DNA of 64,000 nt from an uncultured Paracoccaceae bacterium (GCA_947501355.1 CANMVA010000001.1:690001-754000), one strand, 5' to 3'. Shown: positions 1 to 10,306, numbered from the stretch's first letter. Translations and numbers: made by a program. The notes: generated by a model not told the origin, from the sequence alone.

Positions 1-1399
<1,399 letters not shown>

Positions 1400-1497
1400 T
1401 CCAGTAAAAGCCAGGTTCATCCTGCTTTACGGACAAGTCATACACACACAAAGTGAAAGACTTGGACGTCTGATGGTGTTTTGAAGTTTCTTTCTCG

Positions 1498-1614
1498 GTT
1501 TGGTGGTCATAGCGCAAGTGAAACACCCGATCCCATCCCGAACTCGGCAGTTAAGCACTGTTGCGCCGATGGTACTGCGTCTTAAGGCGTGGGAGAGTAG
1601 GTCACCGCCAAACC
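1498..1614 (+). rRNA. rrf: 5S ribosomal RNA
   Basis: About 117 bp starting at GTTTGGTGGTCATAGCG and ending GTCACCGCCAAACC; these ends pair to form helix I. The conserved CCCGATCCCATCCCGAAC segment (1527-1544) is present. It lies about 100 bp after the 23S gene, as in a normal rrn operon, and is followed by a strong terminator. Ends are estimated to within a few bases. Confidence 0.95.
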
Positions 1615-1664
1615 TAGTAAGAAACTTGAGAACACGTATCTCTCTGACGATGCTGATTAAACAC

Positions 1665-1689
1665 AAGCCGCCCTTCGGGGCGGTTTTGT
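1665..1689 (+). terminator. Rho-independent terminator of the rRNA operon
   Basis: Stem AAGCCGCCC / GGGCGGTTT closed by a TTCG tetraloop (1674-1677), running into TTTTGTTGTTT. It lies 50 bp after the 5S gene and would end the rrn transcript before the following genes. Confidence 0.85.
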
Positions 1690-1887
1690 TGTTTCTGGAC
1701 CTTGGCGCCGAGACGCCGATCCCCTCTACACTTTTCCTAAAATCACACTTGTATATATCGTCATCTTGCCTATTTTCTTGTGCTTAAAATGCACGCAAAA
1801 CGCTTTGCTACATCATCGTCGAAATTGTGCCTATATGACCGTATCAACTCGACAGTGACCTTAGGTATCAGACCTTGGGAGGCGGTT

Positions 1888-2373
1888 ATGTTTCTGAATA
1901 CTGGAAAACCATCCAGCCTCACTGCACGGATCAATGTAAAGCTTTGGACGATTGGTCTCTTCGTCATCGCTTCCGTCATTTCTTTTGGCGCATCAAAGGC
2001 AGCGTCACAGGTAGTGTGTGAACCGCTTCCAGACTCTATACCCAAGCTGGAGGAAGCAAAGTCCCTGTTTGCGAACGGTGACTATGAGGCGTTCATCGAT
2101 TTTGCTTCGAAGGAGATTACCGAAGAGGCTGGAGCGAATGAAAGTTTCATTGAAATATTAACGAACCGGTACCCGAATGGCTTCTCGAGTTGCATTACGA
2201 CGCTTTCGGAAGCGAGATCGAAACGGCTTCGCGTTGAGATGGTCGCCTTCGAAGCAAAGGATGCGGTACCGATTTATCTTCTTTGGTACTCAATGCAGAC
2301 TGATCGCGATTGGATCATCGCGAAATACCACGTAAGTACCGAAATCATCGAAATCATTAATATTTGGCAGTAG
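1888..2373 (+). CDS. Unrecognised exported or membrane-anchored protein, 161 aa
   Basis: I do not recognise this family. The ATG at 1888 is chosen over an earlier in-frame one at 1780 because GGGAGG (1877-1882) lies at the right distance. Residues about 18-40 form a hydrophobic stretch ending in small residues (SFGASKAASQ), so it is probably a signal peptide or N-terminal anchor. The mature part of about 120 residues is acidic, has two cysteines and no motif I can name. The gene and its 200 bp upstream are visibly richer in A+T than the rest of the window, and it sits between the rRNA operon end and tRNA-fMet, where acquired DNA often lodges. Confidence is good that it is a gene, none for function. 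Confidence 0.7.
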   Translation: MFLNTGKPSSLTARINVKLWTIGLFVIASVISFGASKAASQVVCEPLPDSIPKLEEAKSLFANGDYEAFIDFASKEITEEAGANESFIEILTNRYPNGFSSCITTLSEARSKRLRVEMVAFEAKDAVPIYLLWYSMQTDRDWIIAKYHVSTEIIEIINIWQ

Positions 2374-2508
2374 AAAAATGGCGGGGCGATCTATCAGCCA
2401 TAAGCTTGCTATCGTCCGATTAGATGTTTGAGCTTTCATTGCTGCCGGCGTAGTCGTCCCTCAAGTATCTTCTTTGCGATCTGGCATTTATTGCCGAGAC
2501 TACCCCCC

Positions 2509-3078
2509 ATGGATTTTGTCCCGACTCGCCCCACGACAACGATGTTCCTCCTGCGCCATGCCGATGCGGAGGGCCACGCGCTCTCTGATGGTTTGACAGC
2601 CGCTGGCATGGACGCCGCGCAGGCACTTGTCCCGCTGTTTCAGTCCCTCGAAATCGACGGAATTTTCACCAGCCCAGCCGTCCGTGCCCGTGAGACAATG
2701 CAGCCCTTCGCCGAGGCCTCCGGGTTGCCGCTCACGACGCTCCCTGATCTGCGGGAGCATCAGACCTCCCTTCAGGGCCATATCCCCGACGACGCCCTCA
2801 CCGAGCGGCGTTTCAAGGAGCGTCACCTGTCGCGTCCGGGGGGCGAAAGTTTCAACGACGCCGCAACCCGGCTCCGCAACATGGTCAAATCGTTGTCGCG
2901 ACGCCCGGTCTATACACCGGTGCTGTCGACCCATGGCGGTTTGATCGCCTCGGTTATGAGCGCGCTTTATACCGATTTTGGATATGAACAGTACTTGGAA
3001 ATGCCCCACCCTGCGCTTTTCAAACTGACCCATGTCCACGGCACTGTCCGCGAAATCCAGCCTCTCACCCTCACCTAA
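2509..3078 (+). CDS. Histidine phosphatase family protein (SixA-like)
   Basis: About 189 residues of the histidine phosphatase (phosphoglycerate mutase) superfamily. The phospho-accepting motif is seen as FLLRHADAEG near residue 15. The downstream SPAVRARET provides the second conserved arginine and glutamate, and LSTHGGLIASVM provides the second catalytic histidine. The RHA rather than RHG form recalls SixA-type phosphohistidine phosphatases, but the substrate cannot be read from sequence. The start is uncertain: ATG 2509 has no clear ribosome binding site, and ATG 2428 and ATG 2542 are alternatives. It stands alone just upstream of tRNA-fMet. Confidence 0.8.
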   Translation: MDFVPTRPTTTMFLLRHADAEGHALSDGLTAAGMDAAQALVPLFQSLEIDGIFTSPAVRARETMQPFAEASGLPLTTLPDLREHQTSLQGHIPDDALTERRFKERHLSRPGGESFNDAATRLRNMVKSLSRRPVYTPVLSTHGGLIASVMSALYTDFGYEQYLEMPHPALFKLTHVHGTVREIQPLTLT

Positions 3079-3131
3079 GCGTTGCGCGCTTGAGGCCGTC
3101 AGAAAATCGTTACGTTTCGTGTCGCCAGGGG

Positions 3132-3160
3132 TTGCGACTCCCCGCGCAAAGGCCTAAGTC
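3132..3160 (+). promoter_or_regulatory. Likely sigma-70 promoter for tRNA-fMet
   Basis: TTGCGA (3132-3137) and TAAGTC (3155-3160) are separated by 17 bp, placing a start about 7 bp before the tRNA. This suggests the tRNA is transcribed on its own rather than from the rRNA promoter. Prediction by eye only. Confidence 0.45.
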
Positions 3161-3173
3161 CCTCACACGTTGG

Positions 3174-3250
<77 letters not shown>

Positions 3251-3260
3251 ACGCAAAAAC

Positions 3261-3285
3261 GACCGCCCCGAGGGGCGGTTTTTTG
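3261..3285 (+). terminator. Terminator after tRNA-fMet
   Basis: Stem ACCGCC / GGCGGT around CCGAGG, followed by TTTTTTG, 11 bp after the tRNA 3' end. A textbook intrinsic terminator. Confidence 0.85.
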
Positions 3286-3400
3286 TTTCTAGAAGCCTGT
3301 TCCAGGAAGAGCTGTTTCCGGAACGATCAGCCAGATGCAAATCCTTGCTCTATGGGTGTTTTGGTGGGATCGTCTCTCATCCAATCACCGCAGAGCATTC

Positions 3401-4837
3401 ATGACCCCTCGCCAACAAGCTACCGCTCTCTCCATGCTGTCCACCGCGATAGACGAGACGCATGACGGCTTGGCGCAGTTCACCCAGCAGATGAAAACGC
3501 TTCATGATATGCCGTCTTTCTGGTGGAATGATGTCCCTGTCTGGATCGACGAGACGCCCGTCGATTCGTTGCATCGTTGGCCGATCCTGTCGACGCGCGC
3601 GGACATGATGTCCATCACCCGCACCGTCAGGGAGGGCGCGTTTCAACTCCCGCTGGCCGCGCTGGCGCAAGTCTTGAATGATGATCAAGAAACGGCCCTC
3701 AGCGCCGCTGAGTTTCGCCTTTTCGTAGATCTTGCCCAAGGCCTCACTCTTGAAGACAGCGCAGTCAACGCCGCGCTGGCAACCTCGACCCGACGCAAGC
3801 AGTTACAGAGTATTTTCGGCAAACTGCGCGTCAAAAGTCAGGCCGAGCTTGTCAGCCTTGCAAGCCAGCTTGTTCACCGATTGCACACCCATCTTGAAGA
3901 CCAGTTAAAGGGCCAGTCCGAGCTTTGGGGCGCCTACCTTCCCCATCTTCCAAGTGGTGCGCGCTACGGCACTTTGGGGACACGCGACAAGTCGGAGGTT
4001 CGCTACCTCGATATAGGCCCAGTAAGCGGGCAGCCGGTGCTTATCCTGCACCCGATGATCTTTCCCCATATCGGTGCCAAGGATGTTGCGTTGTTTCATC
4101 AGCTTGGATGGCGCACGATCTGGCCGATCCGCGACGGGTGTCTGAGCCTGCAAACATCCAGGGACAAGAACTGGGCGCGTCATTGCGCGAAAACCGTCGA
4201 AGACCTTCATGCGACGTATCAGTTCATGGCGGATACCCCGATTCCGGTGATCGCACTTGTCTCCTCGGGCAGCTACGCCGTTGAGTTTGCTCGCACGCAT
4301 TCCGATTGTGTCTCGCGGATTGATTTCGTCTCCACCTGTTTTTCGGCGGGAGGGCGAAAGACGCGCGATGTCTATTTCGGAGACTTCTTGCTGCGCAACT
4401 TGCGGTCTAACGGACGCATGGCCATGCTGGCGATCCGCCATCTTGCAGGCGGGGTTCACGACAAGGGTCGACTGGAAAAGACCCTGCGCCGCGTCTTTGC
4501 CAACAGCCTGCCCGATCAAACCCAGCTTGATGCCGATTTTGCGACCGAGGCACGAACCGATCGTTTGAAAACGGCGATCCTGAGCTCCATCGACGCGATG
4601 CGTCACGATTATCTGGCTCAATTGCATTTCTCCTGGCGCACAGCAAAGGCGCTGAACATACCGATGCAGTTCTGGCATGGCGCCGAGGATAAGGTGCACT
4701 GCCTTGATGACCTCACCGACTTGGCGCGCAATGTATCGGGTTGCGCGCCCGAGGTGATCCCGACCATGGGTCACTTGACCCAAGGCGCGCCTGTGCGTGA
4801 GACGTTTGAGCGTATCGCGGCCACATACCTCAAATGA
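3401..4837 (+). CDS. LuxR-type HTH fused to an alpha/beta hydrolase domain
   Basis: About 478 residues. Residues about 101-155 (starting LSAAEFRLFVDLAQGLT, with a scissor-helix-like TRRKQLQSIFGKLRVKSQAELV) resemble the DNA-binding domain of LuxR/FixJ regulators. Residues about 200-475 look like an alpha/beta hydrolase. The nucleophile elbow reads V-S-S-G-S (Ser 289), an acid is likely in WHGAEDKV, and the catalytic His is in GHLTQ near the C-terminus. The N-terminal 100 residues could be a sensory region. Such fusions suggest a regulator whose hydrolase-like part senses a small molecule, which is inference. The start could be the earlier ATG at 3335; 3401 is preferred because the upstream extension looks non-coding. 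Monocistronic. Confidence 0.75.
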   Translation: MTPRQQATALSMLSTAIDETHDGLAQFTQQMKTLHDMPSFWWNDVPVWIDETPVDSLHRWPILSTRADMMSITRTVREGAFQLPLAALAQVLNDDQETALSAAEFRLFVDLAQGLTLEDSAVNAALATSTRRKQLQSIFGKLRVKSQAELVSLASQLVHRLHTHLEDQLKGQSELWGAYLPHLPSGARYGTLGTRDKSEVRYLDIGPVSGQPVLILHPMIFPHIGAKDVALFHQLGWRTIWPIRDGCLSLQTSRDKNWARHCAKTVEDLHATYQFMADTPIPVIALVSSGSYAVEFARTHSDCVSRIDFVSTCFSAGGRKTRDVYFGDFLLRNLRSNGRMAMLAIRHLAGGVHDKGRLEKTLRRVFANSLPDQTQLDADFATEARTDRLKTAILSSIDAMRHDYLAQLHFSWRTAKALNIPMQFWHGAEDKVHCLDDLTDLARNVSGCAPEVIPTMGHLTQGAPVRETFERIAATYLK

Positions 4838-4960
4838 GGTAAAGTCCTCAAATTCTGTCTTCTGATGTTACCTGCCTGCTGCCACCTATTGCGCGAGCGG
4901 ACCTTTGATTGCGCGTGTTCCCAAGACACCTCGTCCGCAACATCAGTTCTGGAGACCGAA

Positions 4961-5356
4961 ATGAGAGCACTTCTTCTAATCGCGGCAATGGGCCTTCTGA
5001 CCGCTTGCATGTCACCTACATCCGACGATGGCAGCGACATGGCCGACAAGGCGAGTATGGCTGCCGACGGTGCCGTAACAACTGAAGCCCAGTTTCGCGA
5101 AACGATTGTTGGCCGGACGTTGACCTTTGAAGGCAAGTCACTTGTCGTCAATGCGGACGGCACGATTTCGGGGCCGTGGGACGGACAGGGCATCACAGGT
5201 ACTTGGAACTGGAGCGACGGTGCTATGTGCCGCGATGGTAGGATTGGCTCGCGTGTTCTGGCTCCTGATTGCCAGGTCTGGGAGCTTGACGGGTCTTCGG
5301 CCACCGTGACCAGAGACCGTGGTAACGGCGCCAGTTTCGTATACACGATCAGCTAA
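4961..5356 (+). CDS. Small lipoprotein of unknown function, 131 aa
   Basis: The start is fixed by GGAG (4951-4954) ahead of ATG 4961. The N-terminus [16 protein letters not shown] is a lipoprotein signal peptide with lipobox LTAC, so Cys 16 is the predicted lipidation site. The mature part has an acidic linker. It then has a beta-rich segment of short strands ([34 protein letters not shown]) with a pair of cysteines that could form a disulfide in the periplasm. I cannot assign a function. A strong terminator follows 27 bp after the stop. Confidence 0.8.
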   Translation: MRALLLIAAMGLLTACMSPTSDDGSDMADKASMAADGAVTTEAQFRETIVGRTLTFEGKSLVVNADGTISGPWDGQGITGTWNWSDGAMCRDGRIGSRVLAPDCQVWELDGSSATVTRDRGNGASFVYTIS

Positions 5357-5383
5357 CCGACCTTCACAGTATAACGAAAGACA

Positions 5384-5413
5384 GCCGCTCCGGTCATTCG
5401 GGGCGGCGTTTTT
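5384..5413 (+). terminator. Intrinsic terminator after the lipoprotein gene
   Basis: A 9-bp stem (5384-5392 with 5399-5407, one G-T pair), six-base loop, then GTTTTTG. It isolates the lipoprotein gene from the ABC transporter operon. Confidence 0.8.
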
Positions 5414-5534
5414 GTGTGCGCGGCCCGTTTGGCAGCCCAAAGCGCGCCTGCGCGCAGAGCGGGTGAAGACTGTGCGAAATTCTGGGTTTAGCTTGCCGGT
5501 TTCCCCCACTACGGTGCGCGTAACGGGAGAAGTC

Positions 5535-6461
5535 ATGCCAGCCATCGTTCAGGTCAGCGACGTTGTAAAACGCTACGAATCCGGCTTTGAGGCGCTGAAA
5601 GGCGTCGATCTGGAGATAGAGGAAGGTGAAATCCTTGCCTTGCTTGGCCCCAACGGCGCGGGCAAGACGACCCTTATCTCGACGATTTGTGGCATCAGCC
5701 ATCCGACCAGTGGCACAATCACGGTTTCTGGCCATGATGTGGTCAAGAATTACCGCAAGGCGCGCGCGTTGATTGGTCTGGTCCCGCAGGAGATTGCGCT
5801 GGAGCCATTCGAGACCGTTTGGAATTCGGTCAGTTTCACCCGTGGTCTGTTTGGCAAGGCGAAAGACGACGCGTATCTTGAAAGCATCCTGCGGCAGCTG
5901 TCGCTCTGGGACAAGAAAGACGCGCAGACCAAAGAATTGTCGGGGGGCATGAAGCGGCGCGTTCTCATCGCCAAAGCGCTCAGCCACGGACCGCGTATCC
6001 TCTTTCTGGACGAGCCCACTGCTGGCGTCGATGTCGAGCTGCGCAAAGACATGTGGGAGATTGTTGGCAAGCTGAAGCAAGACGGCGTCACGATCATTCT
6101 GACAACTCATTACATCGAAGAGGCTGAAGCCATTGCCGACCGCGTGGGCGTCATCAATCAGGGACAAATTCTGCTGGTGGAGGACAAAGCCACGTTGATG
6201 GCCCAGATGGGCCGCAAGCAATTGCGCATCGCCTTGCAAGAGCCGATCAGTGCGGTTCCCGAATGCCTTGGAAGCTACACGCTTGAGATTGCCCCTGAGG
6301 GCGATGCACTTGTCTATCACTACGACACAACGAACGACCGGACTGGCATCACGACGATGCTGAATGATCTGCAAAGCGCTGGTCTGACCATGACCGATCT
6401 CAAGACACAAGAGAGCAGCCTCGAGGATATCTTCGTCGATCTCGTGAAGGAGCAGTCATGA
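5535..6461 (+). CDS. ABC transporter ATP-binding protein (ABC-2 exporter type)
   Basis: 308 residues. Walker [10 protein letters not shown] (38-46), signature LSGGMKRR (135-142), Walker [11 protein letters not shown] (155-164) and the switch histidine in TTHYIEEAE are all present, so it should hydrolyse ATP. The C-terminal 80 residues are the extension typical of NodI/CcmA-like drug or polysaccharide exporters. ATG 5535 is preceded by GGGAGA. The stop overlaps the start of the permease gene (ATGA), so the two are translationally coupled and form one exporter in the inner membrane. The substrate is unknown. Confidence 0.92.
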   Translation: MPAIVQVSDVVKRYESGFEALKGVDLEIEEGEILALLGPNGAGKTTLISTICGISHPTSGTITVSGHDVVKNYRKARALIGLVPQEIALEPFETVWNSVSFTRGLFGKAKDDAYLESILRQLSLWDKKDAQTKELSGGMKRRVLIAKALSHGPRILFLDEPTAGVDVELRKDMWEIVGKLKQDGVTIILTTHYIEEAEAIADRVGVINQGQILLVEDKATLMAQMGRKQLRIALQEPISAVPECLGSYTLEIAPEGDALVYHYDTTNDRTGITTMLNDLQSAGLTMTDLKTQESSLEDIFVDLVKEQS

Positions 6462-7219
6462 ACCTGCAGGCGATCAAGGCGATCTATGTGCATGAAATGG
6501 TGCGGTTTTTTCGCACGCTGATGCAGTCGTTCCTGTCTCCGGTCCTGTCGACCTCGCTTTACTTTGTGGTCTTCGGCGCGGCGATCGGCAGCCGGATCGA
6601 CCAGATCGAGGGCGTTAGCTACGGCGCGTTCATCGTGCCTGGCCTTATCATGCTGAGCGTCATGACACAGAGCGTCTCGAACGCCTCTTTTGGCATCTAC
6701 TTTCCGAAATTCATCGGCACGGTGTATGAGCTTCTCTCGGCTCCAGTCAGCTTTCTCGAAATCGTGATTGGCTATGTCGGGGCCGCAGCGACCAAGTCGT
6801 TTTTCATCGGCGTGATCATTCTGGTGACTGCGCATTTCTTCGTTGATCTCGACATTCAGCACCCCGGCGCGATGCTGGCCTTTCTGGTGCTGACCTGCCT
6901 CAGCTTTTCGCTCTTTGGCTTTATCATCGGCATCTGGGCGGGGAACTTCGAGCAGTTGCAGATCATCCCGCTTTTGATCATCACACCGCTCGTTTTTCTG
7001 GGTGGCAGCTTTTATTCGATCACGATGCTGCCGGGGATTTGGCAGACAATCACGCTGTTCAATCCGGTGGTCTACCTGATCTCTGGTTTCCGCTGGTCCT
7101 TCTTCGGAACAGCCGATGTGCCGATCTTTGCGTCCTTGCTGGCGATCAGCGCATTTACAGCGATCTGCCTTGCGATCATCTGGTGGATTTTCCGCACGGG
7201 CTACAAGATCAGATCATGA
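6458..7219 (+). CDS. ABC-2 type transporter permease
   Basis: 253 residues with about six hydrophobic segments and the ABC-2 permease pattern, including [25 protein letters not shown] in the middle and [16 protein letters not shown] before the fifth segment. This matches the membrane half of NodJ/YadH-type exporters. It begins inside the stop codon of the ATPase gene. With the preceding protein it should form a homodimeric exporter. No outer-membrane or adaptor gene is adjacent, so the substrate cannot be guessed. Confidence 0.9.
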   Translation: MNLQAIKAIYVHEMVRFFRTLMQSFLSPVLSTSLYFVVFGAAIGSRIDQIEGVSYGAFIVPGLIMLSVMTQSVSNASFGIYFPKFIGTVYELLSAPVSFLEIVIGYVGAAATKSFFIGVIILVTAHFFVDLDIQHPGAMLAFLVLTCLSFSLFGFIIGIWAGNFEQLQIIPLLIITPLVFLGGSFYSITMLPGIWQTITLFNPVVYLISGFRWSFFGTADVPIFASLLAISAFTAICLAIIWWIFRTGYKIRS

Positions 7220-7302
7220 AAACCGTTGACCTGCCGCAACAGTGATCTGCGCGAATGCTGCGTCCCTTGTTCCGGGGGCGTGCGCACTCTACATGGCACA
7301 AG

Positions 7303-8100
7303 ATGAAACGCTTTCTCCCCTTTGTGAAATCCGATCCGCGCGTTGCCGTGATCCGCATGCAAGGCGCTATTGCCGCCAGCTCGCGTGGCAGCTTGTCCGA
7401 TCAGGGTCTTGCCCCGCTCATTGAACGTGCCTTCAAGAAAGGCAAACCGCAGGCCGTGGCGCTGGTGATCAACTCCCCCGGCGGCTCGCCTGTGCAATCC
7501 TCGTTGATCGCCGCACGTATTCGCCGCCTGTCGGAGGAGAAAGAGATCCCCGTCTATGCCTTCGTCGAAGACGTCGCGGCGTCGGGTGGCTATTGGTTAG
7601 CCTCGGCTGCGGATGAAATATGGATTGATCCCGCGTCGGTCGTCGGATCCATCGGCGTGATCTCGGCCTCGTTCGGGGCTCATGAGTTCATCAATCGCTA
7701 CGGGTTGGAGCGCCGGGTTTATACGGCTGGAAAATCGAAATCCATGCTGGACCCCTTCAAGCCGGAGAACCCCGACGACGTGGCGCGCCTGAAGGATATT
7801 CTTGAGCACTTGCACGAGGTTTTCAAAACACAGATCACCAGCCGTCGGGGCGCCAAGCTGCCTGAAGACAGAGACCTGTTTACCGGGGAAATCTGGGTGG
7901 GCGAAAAGGCAATAGAGGTTGGCCTTGTTGACGGCATCGGGCATGTTGTCCCGAAGATGAAAGAGCTCTTCGGTGATAAGGTGCAGTTTCAGGTGTATGG
8001 GCAGAAAAAGCCGCTCTTGCAGCGACTGGGTGCGCAGATCGTCGGAGACGGTATTGCAGCACTTGAGGAACGGGCGCTCTACGCTCGGTATGGCCTGTAA
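7303..8100 (+). CDS. S49 family serine peptidase (SohB/SppA-like)
   Basis: 265 residues. The S49 core is seen as VALVINSPGGSPVQS (oxyanion/substrate region) and VAASGGYWLASAADEI, where Ser 94 is the expected nucleophile. It continues in YTAGKSKSMLDPF, with Lys 144 or 146 as general base. This half-length form acts on signal peptides or membrane proteins in related bacteria. No signal peptide is evident. ATG 7303 is preferred; an in-frame ATG at 7255 would add 16 residues. The next gene starts immediately after the stop. Confidence 0.9.
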   Translation: MKRFLPFVKSDPRVAVIRMQGAIAASSRGSLSDQGLAPLIERAFKKGKPQAVALVINSPGGSPVQSSLIAARIRRLSEEKEIPVYAFVEDVAASGGYWLASAADEIWIDPASVVGSIGVISASFGAHEFINRYGLERRVYTAGKSKSMLDPFKPENPDDVARLKDILEHLHEVFKTQITSRRGAKLPEDRDLFTGEIWVGEKAIEVGLVDGIGHVVPKMKELFGDKVQFQVYGQKKPLLQRLGAQIVGDGIAALEERALYARYGL

Positions 8101-8265
8101 GTGATCTCGAAGATCGTCTTTCTGTTTCTGATTTTCATCGCGGTGCTGGCGATGTTCGGCAAGCTCCGCTTTCCGGGGCAAGCCCGTCTGGCCTCGAAGA
8201 AATGCCCGGATTGCGGTCGCTTTCGCATCGGTAAGGGGCCGTGCCCCTGCCAGAAAGGCACCTGA
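8101..8265 (+). CDS. 54-aa membrane peptide with a C-terminal zinc-ribbon-like motif
   Basis: A short gene starting with GTG directly after the protease stop codon and ending in TGATG, overlapping the antiporter start. Residues 3-20 are a hydrophobic helix (KIVFLFLIFIAVLAMFG). The tail carries CPDC, then CPC eleven residues later, a plausible metal-binding knuckle. The two-sided coupling to neighbours and full use of the gap argue it is real. Function unknown; it may tether or regulate the S49 protease, which is only inference from position. Confidence 0.65.
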   Translation: MISKIVFLFLIFIAVLAMFGKLRFPGQARLASKKCPDCGRFRIGKGPCPCQKGT

Positions 8266-9215
8266 TGCTGATGGACTGGGTCTATACCGGGCTGGGTCTG
8301 TTGATCCTGCTGCTGGCAGGCGATGCGCTGGTCCGCGGGGCCGTGAATTTCTCGCTCCGTCTCGGGATCCCTGCCTTGATCGTCAGCCTGACGATTGTGG
8401 CCTTCGGCACCTCTGCGCCGGAGTTGCTGATCGCGGTCGCGGCGCTCAAAGACAACGCGCCGGGTATTGCGATGGGCAATGTGGTCGGTTCCAATACGGC
8501 AAATGTGCTGCTCGTGCTTGGCGTGCCTGCGCTATTGGCAACCCTTCATACCAGCGAATGCGACACGCGGCAGAACTACGTCTACATGATCCTCGCGACG
8601 CTCTTGTTCATCGCGGTCTGCGCGGTCAGCCCGATCACCTGGGTCCATGGCCTTGTGCTTTTGGGGGCGCTTGCAGCGATCCTGACTAAGGCGTTTTTCG
8701 ACGCAAAGGCCCACCGAAACGGTGATGCAGAGGATGACCTGGACGATCTGGAAGGGGCTGATCCGTCCCTCCCTTGGTGGCGGATTATCCTTTATCTTGT
8801 GCTTGGCCTGATCGGCTTGCCGCTTGGCGCGGATTTGCTGGTGGATGGGGCCGTGTCTATCGCGACGGATTTCGGTGTTTCGGAGACCGTGATTGGCCTG
8901 ACGCTTGTTGCAATTGGCACCTCGCTGCCAGAGCTTGCAACGACAGTCATGGCGGCGCTGCGTCGTCAGGCGGATGTTGCCATCGGCAACGTGATCGGCT
9001 CAAACATGTTCAACCTGCTTGCAATTATCGGGATTGCCAGTTTCGTGGGCGACATCGACGTCGGTCCTGAGTTCTTGCGGTTTGACCTTTGGGTCATGCT
9101 GGCGGCCTCGTTGATCCTGTTGCCATTCGTCTTTTTCAAACAAAACATTACCCGTCTGTGGGGTGTGCTGTTGACCGGGCTTTATGGGCTCTACCTTATC
9201 GTCATCTTGGTGTGA
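8265..9215 (+). CDS. Calcium/sodium antiporter (CaCA family, YrbG-like)
   Basis: 316 residues and about ten hydrophobic segments. The two inverted alpha repeats of the CaCA superfamily are clear: GTSAPELLIAVAA with GNVVGSNTANVLLVLG in the first half, and GTSLPELATTVMAA with GNVIGSNMFNLLAIIG in the second. The glutamates in these repeats coordinate the transported cation. An acidic loop (EDDLDDLEGAD) separates the halves on the cytoplasmic side. The start at 8265 overlaps the previous stop; ATG 8271 is an alternative. Confidence 0.92.
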   Translation: MLMDWVYTGLGLLILLLAGDALVRGAVNFSLRLGIPALIVSLTIVAFGTSAPELLIAVAALKDNAPGIAMGNVVGSNTANVLLVLGVPALLATLHTSECDTRQNYVYMILATLLFIAVCAVSPITWVHGLVLLGALAAILTKAFFDAKAHRNGDAEDDLDDLEGADPSLPWWRIILYLVLGLIGLPLGADLLVDGAVSIATDFGVSETVIGLTLVAIGTSLPELATTVMAALRRQADVAIGNVIGSNMFNLLAIIGIASFVGDIDVGPEFLRFDLWVMLAASLILLPFVFFKQNITRLWGVLLTGLYGLYLIVILV

Positions 9216-9226
9216 CGGAGGGTTCA

Positions 9227-10006
9227 ATGGCGAGAGCTTTGGTGACAGGCGCTGGCAAGCGGCTGGGGCAGGCAATGGCCTTGTTTCTTGCCGACCGGGG
9301 CTTCGACGTTGCGGTGCATTATGCGTCATCCCAAGCGGCCGCCGAGGCGCTGGTGGTCGAGATCGAAGGCAAGGGCAAGCGCGGGGTCGCTTTGCAGGCC
9401 GATCTTCTGGACGAAGAGGCGATGCACGCCTTGGTTCCGCAAGCGGCAGAGGCCTTGGGCGGGCCGCTGACCTGTCTTGTGAACAACGCGTCGATCTTTG
9501 AGCACGATACGATCCAAAGCGCGACGCGCGCCAGTTGGGATCGACATATGAACAGCAACCTGCGTGCGCCTTTCGTGCTGACGCAGGCCTTCGCCGCACA
9601 GGTGCCGGAGGCTGTTCCGGATGCGCAGGGCGAGCCTATGGCCCAAGGGTTGATCGTGAACCTGATTGACCAGCGGGTCCGTGCGCTGACGCCGGACTTC
9701 ATGACATACACGCTCGCCAAGATGGGCCTTTGGGCGCTGACACAGACAGCGGCGCAGGCGCTCGCCCCGCATGTGCGTGTCAATGCGATCGGGCCGGGGC
9801 CGACCTTGCAAGGTGGCCGCCAGACCACCGAGCAGTTTAGCAAACAGCGGGGCGCGACGATCCTCAAGCGCGGCGCGAACCTTGAGGATATCACCGCAGC
9901 ACTGGACTATTTCCTGTCATCGCCCGCGATTACCGGACAGCTTTTATGCGTCGATGGAGGTCAGCATTTGGCATGGGAGACGCCGGATGTGCTGGGCGTG
10001 GAATGA
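9227..10006 (+). CDS. SDR family oxidoreductase, pteridine-reductase-like (FolM/PTR1 type)
   Basis: 259 residues with the NAD(P)-binding motif TGAGKRLG (7-14) and NNAS (86-89). The usual catalytic serine is replaced: the triad reads Asp 148 (LIDQRV), Tyr 161 and Lys 165 (YTLAK), followed by APHVRVNAIGPGPT. The Asp-Tyr-Lys arrangement and TGAGKR with basic residues are typical of PTR1/FolM pteridine reductases that reduce dihydrobiopterin or dihydrofolate with NADPH. The substrate is inferred. ATG 9227 has GGAGGG just upstream, and the gene follows the antiporter by 11 bp. Confidence 0.82.
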   Translation: MARALVTGAGKRLGQAMALFLADRGFDVAVHYASSQAAAEALVVEIEGKGKRGVALQADLLDEEAMHALVPQAAEALGGPLTCLVNNASIFEHDTIQSATRASWDRHMNSNLRAPFVLTQAFAAQVPEAVPDAQGEPMAQGLIVNLIDQRVRALTPDFMTYTLAKMGLWALTQTAAQALAPHVRVNAIGPGPTLQGGRQTTEQFSKQRGATILKRGANLEDITAALDYFLSSPAITGQLLCVDGGQHLAWETPDVLGVE

Positions 10007-10117
10007 CGGGTCTAGCTGAAGGGTCGCGCAAGTTGTGCACCGCTCACATCGGCGTTACAAATCGTTTACAGTTTTGTTATGTTTTTCAATGGTTTGGGCT
10101 GTGGAAAGAAAAATATA

Positions 10118-10229
10118 GCCTAAAATCAATGAGTTAAGTTTATGCCTAAAAAACAGGCAAGTTAACGAGGGGCCCGGAAAACAAAGGAAAATTCCGACTG
10201 CCTAAAACATACACACTGAGTTATCCACA
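10118..10229 (+). promoter_or_regulatory. Direct repeats and a DnaA box in the 300-bp spacer before uvrC
   Basis: The 10007-10306 spacer carries no gene. It is AT-rich and holds GCCTAAAA three times (10118-10125, 10144-10151, 10200-10207). Each copy is followed within 5-10 bp by AGTTA (10132-10136, 10160-10164, 10219-10223). The last AGTTA runs into TTATCCACA (10221-10229), a perfect DnaA-box consensus. Iteron-like repeats plus a DnaA box could mean a replication origin, a DnaA-regulated promoter, or chance. Confidence 0.45.
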
Positions 10230-10306
10230 GATCGCGTGGACAGGTTTCCTCTTGAGCCTCTCCCAATATCATTGCAGCGCAAGACAGAATCGCCCACCTC
10301 AACACC

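Noticed and set aside
3261-3285. A short repeat similar to the stem at 1665-1689, suggesting a duplication
   Set aside because: Both are GC-rich terminators with the generic GCCCC/GGGGC stem; similarity is explained by function.
5394-6410. A 338-codon open frame on the minus strand
   Set aside because: Antisense to the ABC ATPase with complete Walker and signature motifs; composition is typical of a shadow frame.
10118-10229. Calling the uvrC upstream spacer the chromosomal origin
   Set aside because: Only one DnaA box, no dnaA or other typical origin neighbours, and genes on both sides run in the same direction; kept as a question, not a call.
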